From: Reticulitermes lucifugus
Taxonomy: Eukaryota > Arthropoda > Insecta > Blattodea > Rhinotermitidae
Direction: 5' to 3'
DNA length: 64,000 nt
Assembly: GCA_026260175.1 (NCBI GenBank)
Contig: JAKCWW010000092.1
Coordinates: 88,234 to 152,233, forward strand
Position numbers and translations under genes: made by a program. Below the pieces are notes generated by a model. It was not told the DNA's origin, searched no databases, and worked only from the letters and a program-made list of their open reading frames with translations. Shown piece after piece: positions 23,261-35,092 of the stretch (its first letter is position 1; each line of letters begins with the position of its first letter).

Positions 23261-23874
23261 TCTTATGGTCATAATTGAAATCATATTTACACGTTTAGCG
23301 TGCAACCGCATGGCATTTTGAAAGTGAAGAATGTCATGTTAAATATTTGTGTTCTGTTTCACGGAATATATTGTTTCTGTATGCGGCAGGCTTTTGGTCT
23401 CTCATCATAGGTTAACAATGTTTTTGGAGTTACACAAACACTGTAGTTTCTTTGACTTCCCTTTAAACAGGGCAAATAATAAATATATATGCAAAACACA
23501 AAGACGGGATATTGTATTATAAACATGAAATAAAAGATGTAGTAAATCCTCAAACAGGTCTCAACCATTTCTTTCCTTTCAAAACAAGTTTTTATTCCTC
23601 ACTTATTCCACTGTCATTAATGACGTACTGCAGTCAAATATATCGATGGAAACTAGAGCTCCCTCTGTACAGTGATAGATAACCTGCCGTCTGAGCTGGG
23701 TAGACCAGCGGAAGAGACGCGCAGTCATGTTCCCAGCAGCTCCAGGGATGCCCCTTCTTCTTAATTTTGTCTGGAAGCGCGATTATTTTCTTGTGAACCT
23801 GTGGCGGGGCGCCAAAGAAGTCCTTGTCCATAAGCCAAGTGATAAATGATTGAACGCAGAATATTGGTCCAATA
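23261..23874. other. Stretch with no recognised gene
   Basis: GC rises slightly at 23650-23830. I recognise no protein or repeat. Confidence 0.4.
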
Positions 23875-23995
23875 ATACTGACAGGGGAACCTAAAGTACT
23901 CGGACAAAAACTGACACCAGTACCAATTTACGCTACCACAAACCCCTAACTACTCGCCCTGAATTGACTGCGGGCCTCCGCGGTGAGAATTTGGC
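23875..23995 (-). mobile_element. SINE family 2, partial diverged copy
   Basis: The words GACAGGGGAACCTAAAGTAC, TCGGACAAAAACTG, ACCACAAACCCC and CGGGCCTCCGCGGTGAGA align with the 41.1-kb copy in the same orientation. Both ends are lost. Confidence 0.7.
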
Positions 23996-24605
23996 GTCTG
24001 ATGAACGAAGCAATATATATCATGGTCATTCGGGGATATAGTGTGTCTATACAGGCCTAAATGAAGTTTGTACGACAGTTTGCACTGTGGACACACAATA
24101 CCACATGCCATAGAAATTCGTAAATTAGTTTGGGAAGTGAAATATGTGGTCAAGTAGACCAGCGGTTAAATGCAACCTACACGTTACAGTCTTTCACAAA
24201 GGGCATGGAATTGCTAAAAGCAAAACGCCGCGTAAGAATGATTTATTTTATTGGAAGCATGCAATATTTTTGCTAAGACAGAACAATTACAAGACATATG
24301 TGTCATCTGTAATGCCAGAGTTAAAAGACAGACACTGACAAGGAAACTGTTAAAACTGTTTATTGTTATTTGATTATTAGGCTACTTAAATTTGCCGTAA
24401 ATGAAAAAATACTTATTAAATAAACAAATTATATTAAACTGTTAATTTTCCACTGGTATATATTTAAAACATAAATGCTTTTAAGAACTATTTTTGTATT
24501 AAATTAAGTTTCAGACCAACTGATGCACAACTAAATCCACTCTGCTACCGTCCTTCTAGAGTCAACGTCTCTAGATGTGTTTTTCCGCAGGCAACGGAAA
24601 ACACA
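23996..24605. other. Stretch with no recognised feature before the large gap
   Basis: AT-rich from 24340. No gene or repeat can be named. Confidence 0.45.
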
Positions 24606-25066
24606 NNNNNNNNNNNNNNNNNNNNNNNNNNNNNNNNNNNNNNNNNNNNNNNNNNNNNNNNNNNNNNNNNNNNNNNNNNNNNNNNNNNNNNNNNNNNNNN
24701 NNNNNNNNNNNNNNNNNNNNNNNNNNNNNNNNNNNNNNNNNNNNNNNNNNNNNNNNNNNNNNNNNNNNNNNNNNNNNNNNNNNNNNNNNNNNNNNNNNNN
24801 NNNNNNNNNNNNNNNNNNNNNNNNNNNNNNNNNNNNNNNNNNNNNNNNNNNNNNNNNNNNNNNNNNNNNNNNNNNNNNNNNNNNNNNNNNNNNNNNNNNN
24901 NNNNNNNNNNNNNNNNNNNNNNNNNNNNNNNNNNNNNNNNNNNNNNNNNNNNNNNNNNNNNNNNNNNNNNNNNNNNNNNNNNNNNNNNNNNNNNNNNNNN
25001 NNNNNNNNNNNNNNNNNNNNNNNNNNNNNNNNNNNNNNNNNNNNNNNNNNNNNNNNNNNNNNNNNN
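24606..25066. other. Assembly gap (461 N)
   Basis: This is unresolved sequence. Any open frame through it is an artefact. Confidence 1.
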
Positions 25067-25330
25067 CAAAGAGTCTGCTTTCTAAATTTTTTAATAACCC
25101 GGGAATTGACAAAAGCCAGCAAGTCCTTTTAGTTTCCTGACTACTCTCCCCCACCTCCTTTTATGGCTGCCGGTCTGACCTTCCTTTTTGAGTCGCGTCT
25201 TCCTATGCCTGATGTTCTAATTGTTTTGCCAAAAATAAAGCTAGGGTGTCTACCAAGACGAAGAATAGGACTCGAACCCAAACTGTCCGGTAACAACTTT
25301 TATTGTAGCTTTATTATAATTGTTAAAATT
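25067..25330. other. Stretch with a tRNA-like B-box word
   Basis: AGGACTCGAACCCA (about 25266) resembles a reverse B box, but no full SINE is visible. Confidence 0.3.
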
Positions 25331-25376
25331 ATACCCCTACACGTGTTTCGATCCTCGGATCATCGTCAGGGGTTTT
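25331..25376 (-). ncRNA. Hammerhead ribozyme motif, solo copy
   Basis: On the minus strand: CCC, CTGACGA, a U, stem II GATC/GATC around CGAG, GAAAC, then ACGTGTA and GGGG. The core is complete and stem II differs from every other copy yet still pairs. Stem I is at least three pairs. The cleavage triplet is GTA. Confidence 0.75.
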
Positions 25377-26964
25377 TTTTAAAGCTACTGTCACCTCAAT
25401 CACATGATTTTACATAGTCCAACAGCACATTAAAACTTATGTATTATAAGTTAAAATCTTGTTAAAAGTCTTAGTTAAAAGTTGTATAATAGTTGTAAAA
25501 GTATTGTAGACAGTGTTGATTGTGGAAATGCTGGCATGTAGAATCGTGGTATTATGGACATATGATATGCGTGTCTTGTGGGGAACGAAGTGTACTATCT
25601 GTCGTCCGGTGAAAAGTAATATGGTGGAGTGTCAACAATGTGAAACTATTTTTGTACTTTAAAGTCTTGTTACTTTGGTGAGCTGCATTATAATGTAAAA
25701 CAAATTTGGATTCGAAGCAGACGAAATGGAATATAAAGATTTCATTTTGTTTTTAATGGTGTACGATATGTATCTTCGGGGAAATTACCTTTGGTTTTTC
25801 AAGATAGATGTTAGGACATATCACAAATTCTAGAATATATAGAAAAACATTTTGGCATAATTTGTGTATTTCATTCTTCTCTACACTTCTTGCTGAAAGC
25901 ATTTGGCGTTAAGATAAATGTTTAGCAGAAACTCACTCGTAACTGAAGAAAATCAGTAGTTAAAACTCATCTAAACAAAAATGTATATACATATATTTAT
26001 ATATATATATATACCTCAACAACTCTCTGTAGAATGTTCCATCAAATTCTATGAGAATCCTATCAACGGTTCCTTTTGTTACATGCTTACAGTCAGGCAA
26101 GCAGGCAAACAGGCGGACAAACAGGGATTCAAGTAGACATTTTAGAGGGATTTTAAGGATATTCAAATGAGCATTAGATTCATGAGAAATAAAGTGTTTA
26201 TTTCAAGGCACATGAATTATCGTCTTAAGAGATTTTCCTTCTTCTCTAATCGTTTTCCTTTCCCTCTCCTCCTTCGTCTTCTTATTGTTAATATTAGAAC
26301 ATCTAGTATCGGACATCACATGTCCTCCTCCTCTTTTTCTGACGTTTAGAACTTCTTTCCTTAACGCCATCTATATATTTCCTCACCATTCTCTTTGCTT
26401 CAGGCAACTTTCTCATCTCCCTCTTGTGGTCCACTCTTTCACTTACCGTTACGCACCGCATTATGCTGTCCAATTTCACGCCGTCTCTTAATACTGCTAT
26501 GGCCATTCGTTTTTTATTTGAATTAATTAAAGTAAATACAGCCTCTGTTACCGTAACAACTTTGCTGGTTAAATATTTATCTTATTGAGGCTTATAACAT
26601 TTTTATTTAATCATTAAACTCTGAGAATAAAGCTAATTCTCTTTGTCCTTCAGATTTTAAAGCAACGCCATCCTAATTGCAGGAATGAAACGCAATCAGT
26701 TAACTCATGCTAAATATTTGTTAACATTGATTAAAAGGCTTTTGTATTAATGAAGTCGGTTCTCTTGTTATAACCTCCATATGAATTACATGATACTAAG
26801 CAGGTAGAAGCAGAACACCGTATCAGCTGGTGATTACGTTGCTGTATGTCAATAATATATGATGAGATGTTGGTATGAGATGTTTGGTCGGATACTGGTT
26901 TCCTGCAAAGTTTATATATCAGTCACTCGGGCCTGATCTTTAATAAAAACTGAAACGTTTAACC
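25377..26964. other. AT-rich stretch with microsatellite and an uncertain antisense fragment
   Basis: The 25377-25520 part may belong to the hammerhead-bearing terminal repeat. An (AT)n tract is at about 25988-26012 and CAGGCAAGCAGG words are at 26092-26125. A 67-codon minus-strand frame at 26303-26506 is rich in lysine and arginine (KERSSKRQKKRRRT) and could be an old retroelement fragment or chance. Confidence 0.35.
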
Positions 26965-27223
26965 TCAATCCCGATGGCCGCGCGGTCTAAAGCGTGGGTT
27001 TACGGTCGCTGGCTTGCTGGATTTGCGGGCTCGAATCCCGCCGGCGGCATGGATGTCTTGTCTCTTGTGAGTGTTGTGTGTTGTCAGGTAGAGGTGTCTG
27101 TGTAGGGCCGATCACTCGTCCAGCGGGGTTATACCAAGTGTGGTGTGTCTGAGTGTGATCGCGGAAACTCATAGAACAGGCCTAGTTCCACGAGGGCTGT
27201 TGAGCCGTGAAAAAAAGTTTAAC
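26957..27223 (+). mobile_element. tRNA-derived SINE, family 1, near full length
   Basis: The element begins at TCAATCCCGATGGCCGCGCG (about 26965), has B box GGCTCGAATCCCG, the body, and an A tail at about 27210-27216. GTTTAAC occurs on both flanks (26957-26963 and 27217-27223), a short likely target-site duplication. Confidence 0.85.
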
Positions 27224-28562
27224 AACACCAATGCCAAAGCTGTCATCTAAACGGATATTTAACAAATTGTCAGTAACCTTCAAAAGTCACAACATAATTT
27301 CCAACATCAGGTTTAATATTATATTTTCATATTTTCTTCGACCTCTAAGTAGTAGGTATAATCAGCTTTTCACCCCACACTTGTGTATGGATTCGATATA
27401 TCTCCGTCCCAGCTACAACATCACCCAACCCTGTCCTAACGGCGTCAGTTTAGGCATACACCTAAAAAATCCTCTATGTATAGAGTCTATAGTTTCACGA
27501 AAGAAGCCATATTAAAATTACCAATTACTTTTCTGTGTAAATTTTAACCCCAATTTCTTTTTACAAAGGTGTGAGATACACTTATGCATGGTGTCATACC
27601 CTGGGGGCCTGGAATCTTCATATTTCGAGATGACAAATTTCTCTAGCATTCTGTGTGCATTTTACATTTTAATTCTGTGTTTCTATTATGACTTTACTAG
27701 TATGCAAACCGACGTGCCTTTAGCAGTACATCATAATGGCAAGCCTACAATAGTAGTATGTACCGTTGTCTAATAGGTTACAGTAGATGGCCCGACGACA
27801 CTGCGATTTTACTGAGCAAAACTAGTCCTGTGCGCTACCTATATCCAAACTCAATATACCATCAATTTCCATGTTAAAAGGGTTCGGGGCTACTTGTCGC
27901 TGCTGCTATTGAAGGAGGATATTTTCCCTAACTTATTTATATGTAAAACCTTTCTCCCAAGAACTGGAGGAAATCTGGTATAAGTAGAAATCTATAAGCT
28001 CTCTTCCTTCCACATAAAAGTAAAAAGAAGTGTGAATAAAATTGTGTATAAGCTGGACTTGCCGCATATTGGAACATTCATGTGGAAATCTACATTTATG
28101 CATTTCTCACAACAAATATCTTATTTTAAATTCCTATATTGGAAAATATTCAGTAGCCGTGTTGGAATGACAGAGGTAGATGCATTATACCAGATATATA
28201 CAGCCATTTTACTCATTTTTTAAATAAACTTTCATATCCGACGCAGATAAACTTCGCTTCAGGTTACGAAACCTCCCACACAACTAGAACATATTTCCAA
28301 ATCTCTATAAACGGGAATTTCTATTGATGTGGTGGGGCGAGACGATGTTTCTGTGGAGTTACCTTTCAAATTCGTGTATTTTTCATTCCCCCGACTGTAG
28401 GTGATTGAATATGAAAAATTGGTGGAACGACTATTGACACTGATAAAGCTGAACTCTCCGACAGAGACCTGTCACTTTGTCCACCAGAAATGCCATTGGC
28501 CTCTCCTGGTAATAAAACCTGGCTTTCATTGTAAGAAACCGGTAAGTAAATATCTGAGCTGT
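27224..28562. other. Stretch with no recognised gene
   Basis: The 102-codon open frame 27207-27515 starts in the SINE tail and has no family signature. Nothing else is recognisable. Confidence 0.4.
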
Positions 28563-28723
28563 TACACGGTCGTGGTATGGCTTAGAAATAGGTAGCCGAA
28601 TTTTAAACCCAGAGACCTGGTATAGATCCTAGATCAATCTACCTGGCATTTGTGGTGCACGAAATGGTCCAGTGAACCGTTCTGTCCGAATACTTAGGGT
28701 TTTTCCTGTCACTGTCATTTAAT
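28563..28723 (+). mobile_element. SINE family 2, old diverged copy
   Basis: Read on the plus strand, ACACGGTCGTGGTATGGCTTAG, then GTAGCCGAATTTTAAACCCAG, TTTGTGGTGCACGAAATGG, GTCCGAATACTTAGGG and TTTTTCCTGTCACTGTCATT align in order with the reverse complement of the 17.9-kb copy. Many substitutions show that it is old. Confidence 0.6.
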
Positions 28724-29192
28724 TAACATTCCAGTCATTGTCTATATTTATATTTTATTCAGGTACAACTGTGACGTTATTTAACCATTACAATTGCCAG
28801 TGTCCTTTCCTTGTAAGTAATCAAAGTAACATGAAGGCTAGCTTTTTTTCAGAATTATCTTGTGCATCATGCCTGTTAAGTGGCATTGTATACTATTACA
28901 ACACCCTGTATATTGTTAATTGTGTTAATTGCGTTAGGCCTGCTTATGTTGTAGCAAAGTAGTTGTAAAAGATATGTATTTTTACGTTCAAAAGAAGATC
29001 CTAACGTAATATTGGATAATGATTCATTTTAACATGTAAAATAATTTAGCCGTTGGGAACGACAGGAACAAATTACAATTTCATTTACGAAGTTAAACGC
29101 AAAAAAAAAATTCGGAGTGTGCTTTCAACATTTCATTTACAAATCTGTCTCCCGTTTATTACTTAGAATTAGAAATGCCATTATATTTGTTT
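28724..29192. other. Stretch with no recognised feature
   Basis: ACACCCTGTATATTG at 28901 resembles a common insect transposon end motif (see 32535), but no element is delimited. Confidence 0.35.
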
Positions 29193-29422
29193 CATGGCAT
29201 TACAGCCCCTAGTGGGCCAGGACCTCCTCATTATCGAGACTTCACGATCACACTGAGACACACCACACTCGGTAGGACTGCTCTGGACGAGTGATCAGCC
29301 CGTCGCAGAGACCTCAACCTGACAACACACAACACTCACAGGAGGCAGACATCCATGCCCCCGGCGGGATTCGAACCCACAATTCCAGCAAGCGAACTGT
29401 CGCAGACCCACGCCTTAGGCGG
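29193..29422 (-). mobile_element. tRNA-derived SINE, family 1, 5'-truncated
   Basis: On the minus strand it has B box GGGTTCGAATCCCGC, the body and the 3' CCACTAGGGGCTG-type end. The sequence stops at CGCCTTAGGCGG, so the outer A-box part is lost. No clear A tail or target-site duplication was found. Confidence 0.82.
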
Positions 29423-32400
29423 AATGAACTGTAACTGTAATCTTACATCGTTTATTGTATGGGATCAAAACTTGATATTTCGCACTAAGAGTAAAAATAA
29501 ATTAAATAATATTGAGAACAAGGTGATGACAGTAATATACGAACCAAGAAAAAAGGAAGTAGCAGATACTTGGTGAATACTAACATAATATAAATCTCTA
29601 TTATTTCATGTTAAATTGTGATCAATTATGTGACAATGAGATGGAACAAATATGCCACCACAGAGCGAGATATAAAGATCTAGCTACCATAATTGAGGAC
29701 ACTGAATGGGTAGTAGAAATTTGTGAATGGAGTGTAATGCTAAAGTAGATTTAAAATTGTTCTTACCTTGTACGTACTTATTACAAAAATATGTATTAAT
29801 ATTGTGTACGAGTTGGTGGTAATACATATTGCTAAGGTACAATTTTAAAGAATATTTTGTGAGATCGTGGGCTGGATTTACTATTCATGATCAGCGTCTG
29901 TTGAAGAGGTAGTAACAATTTTTGTATTTGATAAAATAACTCGAATTTTATTTATCAGGCTCAGGAATTTATTTTATTTAATTTCGTTTTAATAAGAATT
30001 TTGATTCAGTTTGTTGAGTTGCTGAATCCTTTAATGTAATTTATTAATTCTATTGCTTTATAACAATGTTCAATCTAATGTGGCCTGCAGAACTATCTGT
30101 TTTTAGTACTAATGTTAATCTTGTGTATTCCATTCAATTAGTACTAATTTCCCTGAAAAGTTATTTTTTGGCTTTTGTGGTCTTTTATATCAACTTTGTA
30201 ACCTTTGTTGCATGACATATAGCATCTCTTACCATTGGGCAGTATGCAATTATTCTATTGAATTTATAAAAAGTTTTTCCATAATACAGATTTACACACT
30301 CGGATTTTGGTTAATTGGTGTTCAATAAAATTTACAGAAAAAAGTATTCAGCTTCACATTTTCTCATGCTTTATAATATTTGTTAAAGTACTAGTCAGTT
30401 CTTTGAAAGATTAACTCAGGCAAGATGCTGTCCCATACGAATCTGTTTGCAGAGAGACATATTAAAAACCACAACAAATTTTATCTTTTATGCCAAATTT
30501 TCTACATCATCATATTAAAAGTTTATGCTACATTTCGTTTTAATCTACTCAAAAACCAACAATTTTCGTCTCACAAATAGATACAAAATATCACACTGAC
30601 TGTAAGACATCTGTGTGAATGGAATTCAGTAGTTAGCTTTATTTGTGCCCTTCTCTCAGGTAGTGATTGATGGAAACAAAACGCGACTAGTAGAATTGCT
30701 CTCAGCCTTTCTCTCCGTTTGACGTCTTTACAAGTAGTCCAGGCTTGTATTGGTTCTTGAACTCGCCGACTCGATCCCCGCTCAGATCCAATGACAGCTG
30801 TCCCTGGTGCCTCTGTAACGCAACATGTGTTCTCCCAGATTGGACGACAGTTTCTAAACGCTGATTATAGTTATTAAGTTTAAAGTAGATTAATTATTGT
30901 GATCACCGGGATACATGTGTGTTAAAACATTAAAATCAAATTTCCAAAGTTAAGATCAAATTCGTCATGTCCCGTGGAATGAGATCAGAGACTTGATTTA
31001 AAGCTACGTGTATTCTCGATCTCGACACGAAGTCAACGCGAAAGCTACGCTTCAAGTTCTGGGTAGCTTCGCTGACTGGAATAAGGCATCTGTTAAACCT
31101 ACATGTTGTTAGTAATTTATGTGGTCCACTAAGATTTTCTATAATTGGTAACTAAGATAACCACTTCTGTTCTTGCTGGCAGCATTGATATCACCTTGTC
31201 AAGTCACTTTGTTGAAGAACACACATGTCTGCCCAACTTAATGAAATATATGCAAACTAAATTATTAATCTGTGAAAATAAATGTCAATTAGCCAAATAT
31301 AACTTTCAATTTTAAAGATAGATGCTAATTACCTGCAATTAAAATGTTATTATTGTGAGAGAAAGCATCTAAGATCTATTTTGAAAATGATATGTTGCAG
31401 AGGTTTTGGATTTTATACCCTCTCATTTATTCAAATATTACCTGATTGTGAAAAAATATTTGTAAAACGCAATCAGCATACATTATTCTCCAATCTGAAC
31501 GCACGCCATTTAAAATATAGGTGCTAATATTTCAAAATAATTTATTCACAATCACCTATTTTAGGTTTATTCGAATGGACGTTTCGCCTGTGGATCCGTC
31601 TAAATGAAATTGTATTTAACTGACCATGAATACCAATGTGTTGGAACAAAACGTACGTTAGCGTACCACATTCCAAATTAATGCAATACCTCGCAACCTT
31701 TCCAAAAATAATAGGCTTAATTTGGGAACAAATAATATTGCACATAACTGTGGTATGCGTAATTCAGAATGGATCAGAAATCATTTCACAGAAAACAAGA
31801 AGTATGTTCATGTTTAAACCTGTCACAACTGGTATAAGGCAGCTACATGTGTTTAATTAAAGTTACTTCAGTTCCACACAGGAGTACTGAAGATATTTTC
31901 AGTAGTTTAGTATACATTTTAGTAAAGGGTTAATTCGTTCATCGGACACTCTGTTTAATATTTTCTGTCTGAAATATTTGCGTACCACACATTATAATAC
32001 GAGAGTATTCCGTGTGCTCCCATTTCATGCCGTTTCTAACCGCATTGTCTTACCCAGCGGTCTTTTAGTAAATGGATAAAGCTGTAAGTAATATCTATGC
32101 ACTCCCTCTAGTAGATGGCTGTTTAAGTGTTCTTGCTTCCCCATGAAATATAAAGGCAGTTAAGAAAGAAAAACTCTTACTAGTTCCACAAAAATCGTCT
32201 TTAGGTTTCCAAGTACTTCACATAGCACAATAACCTCTGTGTGGCTTGTCTTGGCCATCGGACCTAGGGCGGAACTGCGCAGTGAGCGGAAAACACACAA
32301 CGTCAAATAAGTACAGTACGTGGAACCGCAAGGAGGCCGCATTTTCGCTTCAATATCTCCGTGAGATTTCAACTTCGGATATAGGTATGTTTGGTTATAT

Positions 32401-33780
32401 TAATGTAAATTAACCTAAGGAATATGATCCATGATCGGCGCATTAATCGAATATATATACATATATATGCGTTTGGTGGTTTCATCGTTGTATAGCCTAA
32501 GGAACTTTCTCCCAAAGTATTGCAGATTTCTCCTGAAACACCCTGTATAACTGGAAACAGGTCAACTATTGATTGGTCAAGTCCAAAAAAAAAATTTGCT
32601 TGAGGATCAAGAAATAACTTTGACTTGATCTGTTCTTGAAGTAAAAAAAGTGCGTTAGTGTACAGATTATACAAAAGAGATGGAAATGGAGAAGTGAATT
32701 AAATAGAAAGTAAGAGATGTAGAAGAGTTAGAAAATTAAGCAAGAATATATGAGAACATAGAATAATCGGTAAAGCTGGAATAAACAGGGTGGTTTTCTT
32801 CATAAATTGTAAATGTAAGAAATTACTCCGTTGATACAATACTGCACGAACAGATGATACAGATTCATTAAACAACCTGCTACTCATCCCATTTGCCGCT
32901 TTCGCCTCTTATACATTCAGCCCTTAACGAATCTCGTTCCCCATACACGCTATTTTGTCGATTAATCTGACTGCTGCTTGTACGGATAATCAAACTAACC
33001 TTTACACGTTTAATCATCCACACGTTTATTCTCCTGCATCAGTGCGTCACAACTCAATCAGAACCTGTTGACGTGTTAATGCCGAAACGTGGAACATCAA
33101 ACAGTGTCCATATTGATATGGGTGGTGTACTAAGTACATTTTTAGAGTGTGTAGTCGGTTTTGTATGGATTTCTGGATTTCTATGGGTAGATAATATTTG
33201 CAACAAGAAGATTACACTTTACATTTACTTTAAATTAATATACTTAATATATAATATATAATATGCGTAAAATACGTCTTCGCATCTGCCTTTCCTTGTC
33301 TTATTCTTTACAAAACGATAAGAAATATGTATATTATATTTGATTTTATGGGCTGTTTATAATTTGTTGACAAAATTAGCTTTGTTTCTCCTATCGATTT
33401 AGTGTAACTCCAATTTCACATACAGTTCAAAATCAGACATTTTCTATTTAATAGGAGTTCGTCGTATAATAAAGCTTATATATATATCATTACGCTACGA
33501 AACTTTTTTGAACCGCCTTTCAGTATTCTTACTTTCGAAAGCTTAGTAGCGACGAGTTCGTGTTAGAAATAAAGAAACACCAAATCCCAAGATATGAAAA
33601 GTTAAAAACGTGACTTTGCCCTTGTCCACGCCATTAATGCATATAGAGGGAGAAAGAGTACAACTTCACCCGTTCCTGACTTCGGTACTAGATGTGTGTG
33701 AGTAACCAGCTTCACGCACTAGCTGATTTAAACCCTGTGTCAATTAAACTATAGACTGGGTGGTTCGACACCTGATGTCA
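29423..33780. other. Long AT-rich stretch with no recognised gene
   Basis: About 4.3 kb in which I find no coding family, RNA gene or delimited repeat. GAAACACCCTGTATAACTGG at 32535 resembles a transposon end. The 30680-31090 part is somewhat GC-richer. Open frames of 60-100 codons (such as 32369-32674) have no signature. Confidence 0.45.
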
Positions 33781-33885
33781 ACGTTTTGAAGAAGAGAAAA
33801 TTCATCTCTCCCTACCGGGAATCTAACCCCTTACGGTCCAGCCGTAGTTACTATACTGACCACACTCTTACAAGTCAATTATGTA
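33781..33885 (-). mobile_element. tRNA-like SINE head, uncertain family
   Basis: On the minus strand, GTGTGGTCAGTATAGTAACT followed by GGGGTTAGATTCCCGGTAGG looks like A and B boxes. The body is not resolved. A similar head is at 46.8 kb. Confidence 0.4.
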
Positions 33886-33924
33886 CGGTAAAAACATCCC
33901 TTCTAATATATTTTTATTTACCCA

Positions 33925-34215
33925 GTCTATTTTACGGCAGATCCATAGTCTGTTTTCCAGTGAGTGAGTTTTGTTGATTCTTCTTTCAAATTCCAGTATT
34001 TTCTTTTTCCATAAGGTCATCCAGTAGCTGCTTACGTCTTCTTTCTCGTCTTTCCCTCCCTTCTGTCTTTCCTTCAATAACGTGTTTTAGCAGGCAGTTC
34101 CCTACGCAAGATGTGACCGACTCCTTTAGCCGTCCTTCTGTTTATTCTATGTGGAATACTCCTTTATTCCTTGACGCTTTCTAATACTCCATTTTTCACG
34201 CGACCTGTTATAATT
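33925..34215 (-). pseudogene. Antisense LINE C-terminus, second family
   Basis: The minus strand, allowing frameshifts, reads KNGVLESVKE, then INRRTAKGVGHILRRELPAK, a basic stretch, and GKRKYWNLKEESTKLTHW with KTDYGSAVK. This matches in order the end of a widespread insect LINE reverse transcriptase (R-R-x-A-x-x-x-G-H-I-L-R-R, then Y-W-x-L-K-E-E). Stops and frameshifts make it a relic. The open frame 33868-34077 follows only part of it. Confidence 0.65.
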
Positions 34216-35004
34216 TCATGACTTCTAATATTACATTTATTCTTGCAGGTGCCATTATACTTATCTCACTGTAGCTATTAATTAAACGTAATTACGTGTC
34301 GCGAAGATAGTAACAAAACCATGATCTCACTTTCTTACTGGGCACGGAAGTTTAAATGCTGTTTGCGCGATATTTCTGACACGTACACACAGTATATGTT
34401 CTAAAATACACGTGCGGAGACACATAGAGCTGTATCCCCAAATGGCAAGGCTATTTGTGGCTGGTTAGAAATTGGTTTCCCGAATTTTACATTAATTTCC
34501 TCGTCTCTTCTTGTTTTGTAAGCTGCTTTTTCTGCTTGTCGCAACAAATACACTCTTCGTGTTCACCTCACTCACAAGACCTCGTTAACGGAGAATAGTA
34601 GACAGAAAATACGCTTGTGACCGTAATATATAAAAAATATATTACAGATTTCTCATGCAAATATTCTCTCTTAGATAAATTCCAGGAAATACATTCCAAA
34701 ACAAAATTTAGGAACACATGAACAGATCAGAATAAATATTCGAGCAAATTCATTCCGTTTAATTTTTGTTTATTTCGTTTTTAATTTAAGTAGATGTGTT
34801 GCAGGTGATTTTGGATATTCTGTATTCTCTGGAGAGTGAGAAAGACTTTTTCTATATCCTTATGTTTCACTTCAGATAATTCTCCTCTACATACCACAAA
34901 TTTCTTTCAGACAAATTTAGTTGCTTCAATGAACCGATAATTACATGCATTCTCTTTATTATACCAGGTTCAGTTTCTAAGCGCGTTCGCAAAATTCCGA
35001 ATAG
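34216..35004. other. Stretch with no recognised feature
   Basis: AT-rich. Nothing was recognised. Confidence 0.45.
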
Positions 35005-35017
35005 CGATTATTAGCTT

Positions 35018-35092
35018 CGTCTTGTCTGTCTGTCTCTGTCTATCTGTCTGACTGTCTCTATCTATCTGTCTGTCTGTCTGTCCGGCCTTCAG
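35018..35092. repeat. (CTGT)n/(CTAT)n microsatellite
   Basis: Interrupted tetranucleotide runs of CTGT and CTAT are visible, followed by CCGTCAATCCGTCCG. TTTTCATGAAATTTAATAG (35140) just after resembles the dispersed motif of 20-23 kb. Confidence 0.88.

Noticed and set aside
24531-25154. Long open frames of 174-207 codons
   Set aside because: They run through a 461-base N gap and have no real coding content.
33073-33110. Hammerhead-like GCCGAAACGTGG
   Set aside because: The upstream CTGTTGACG lacks the required core and no stem II pairs, so it was not counted.
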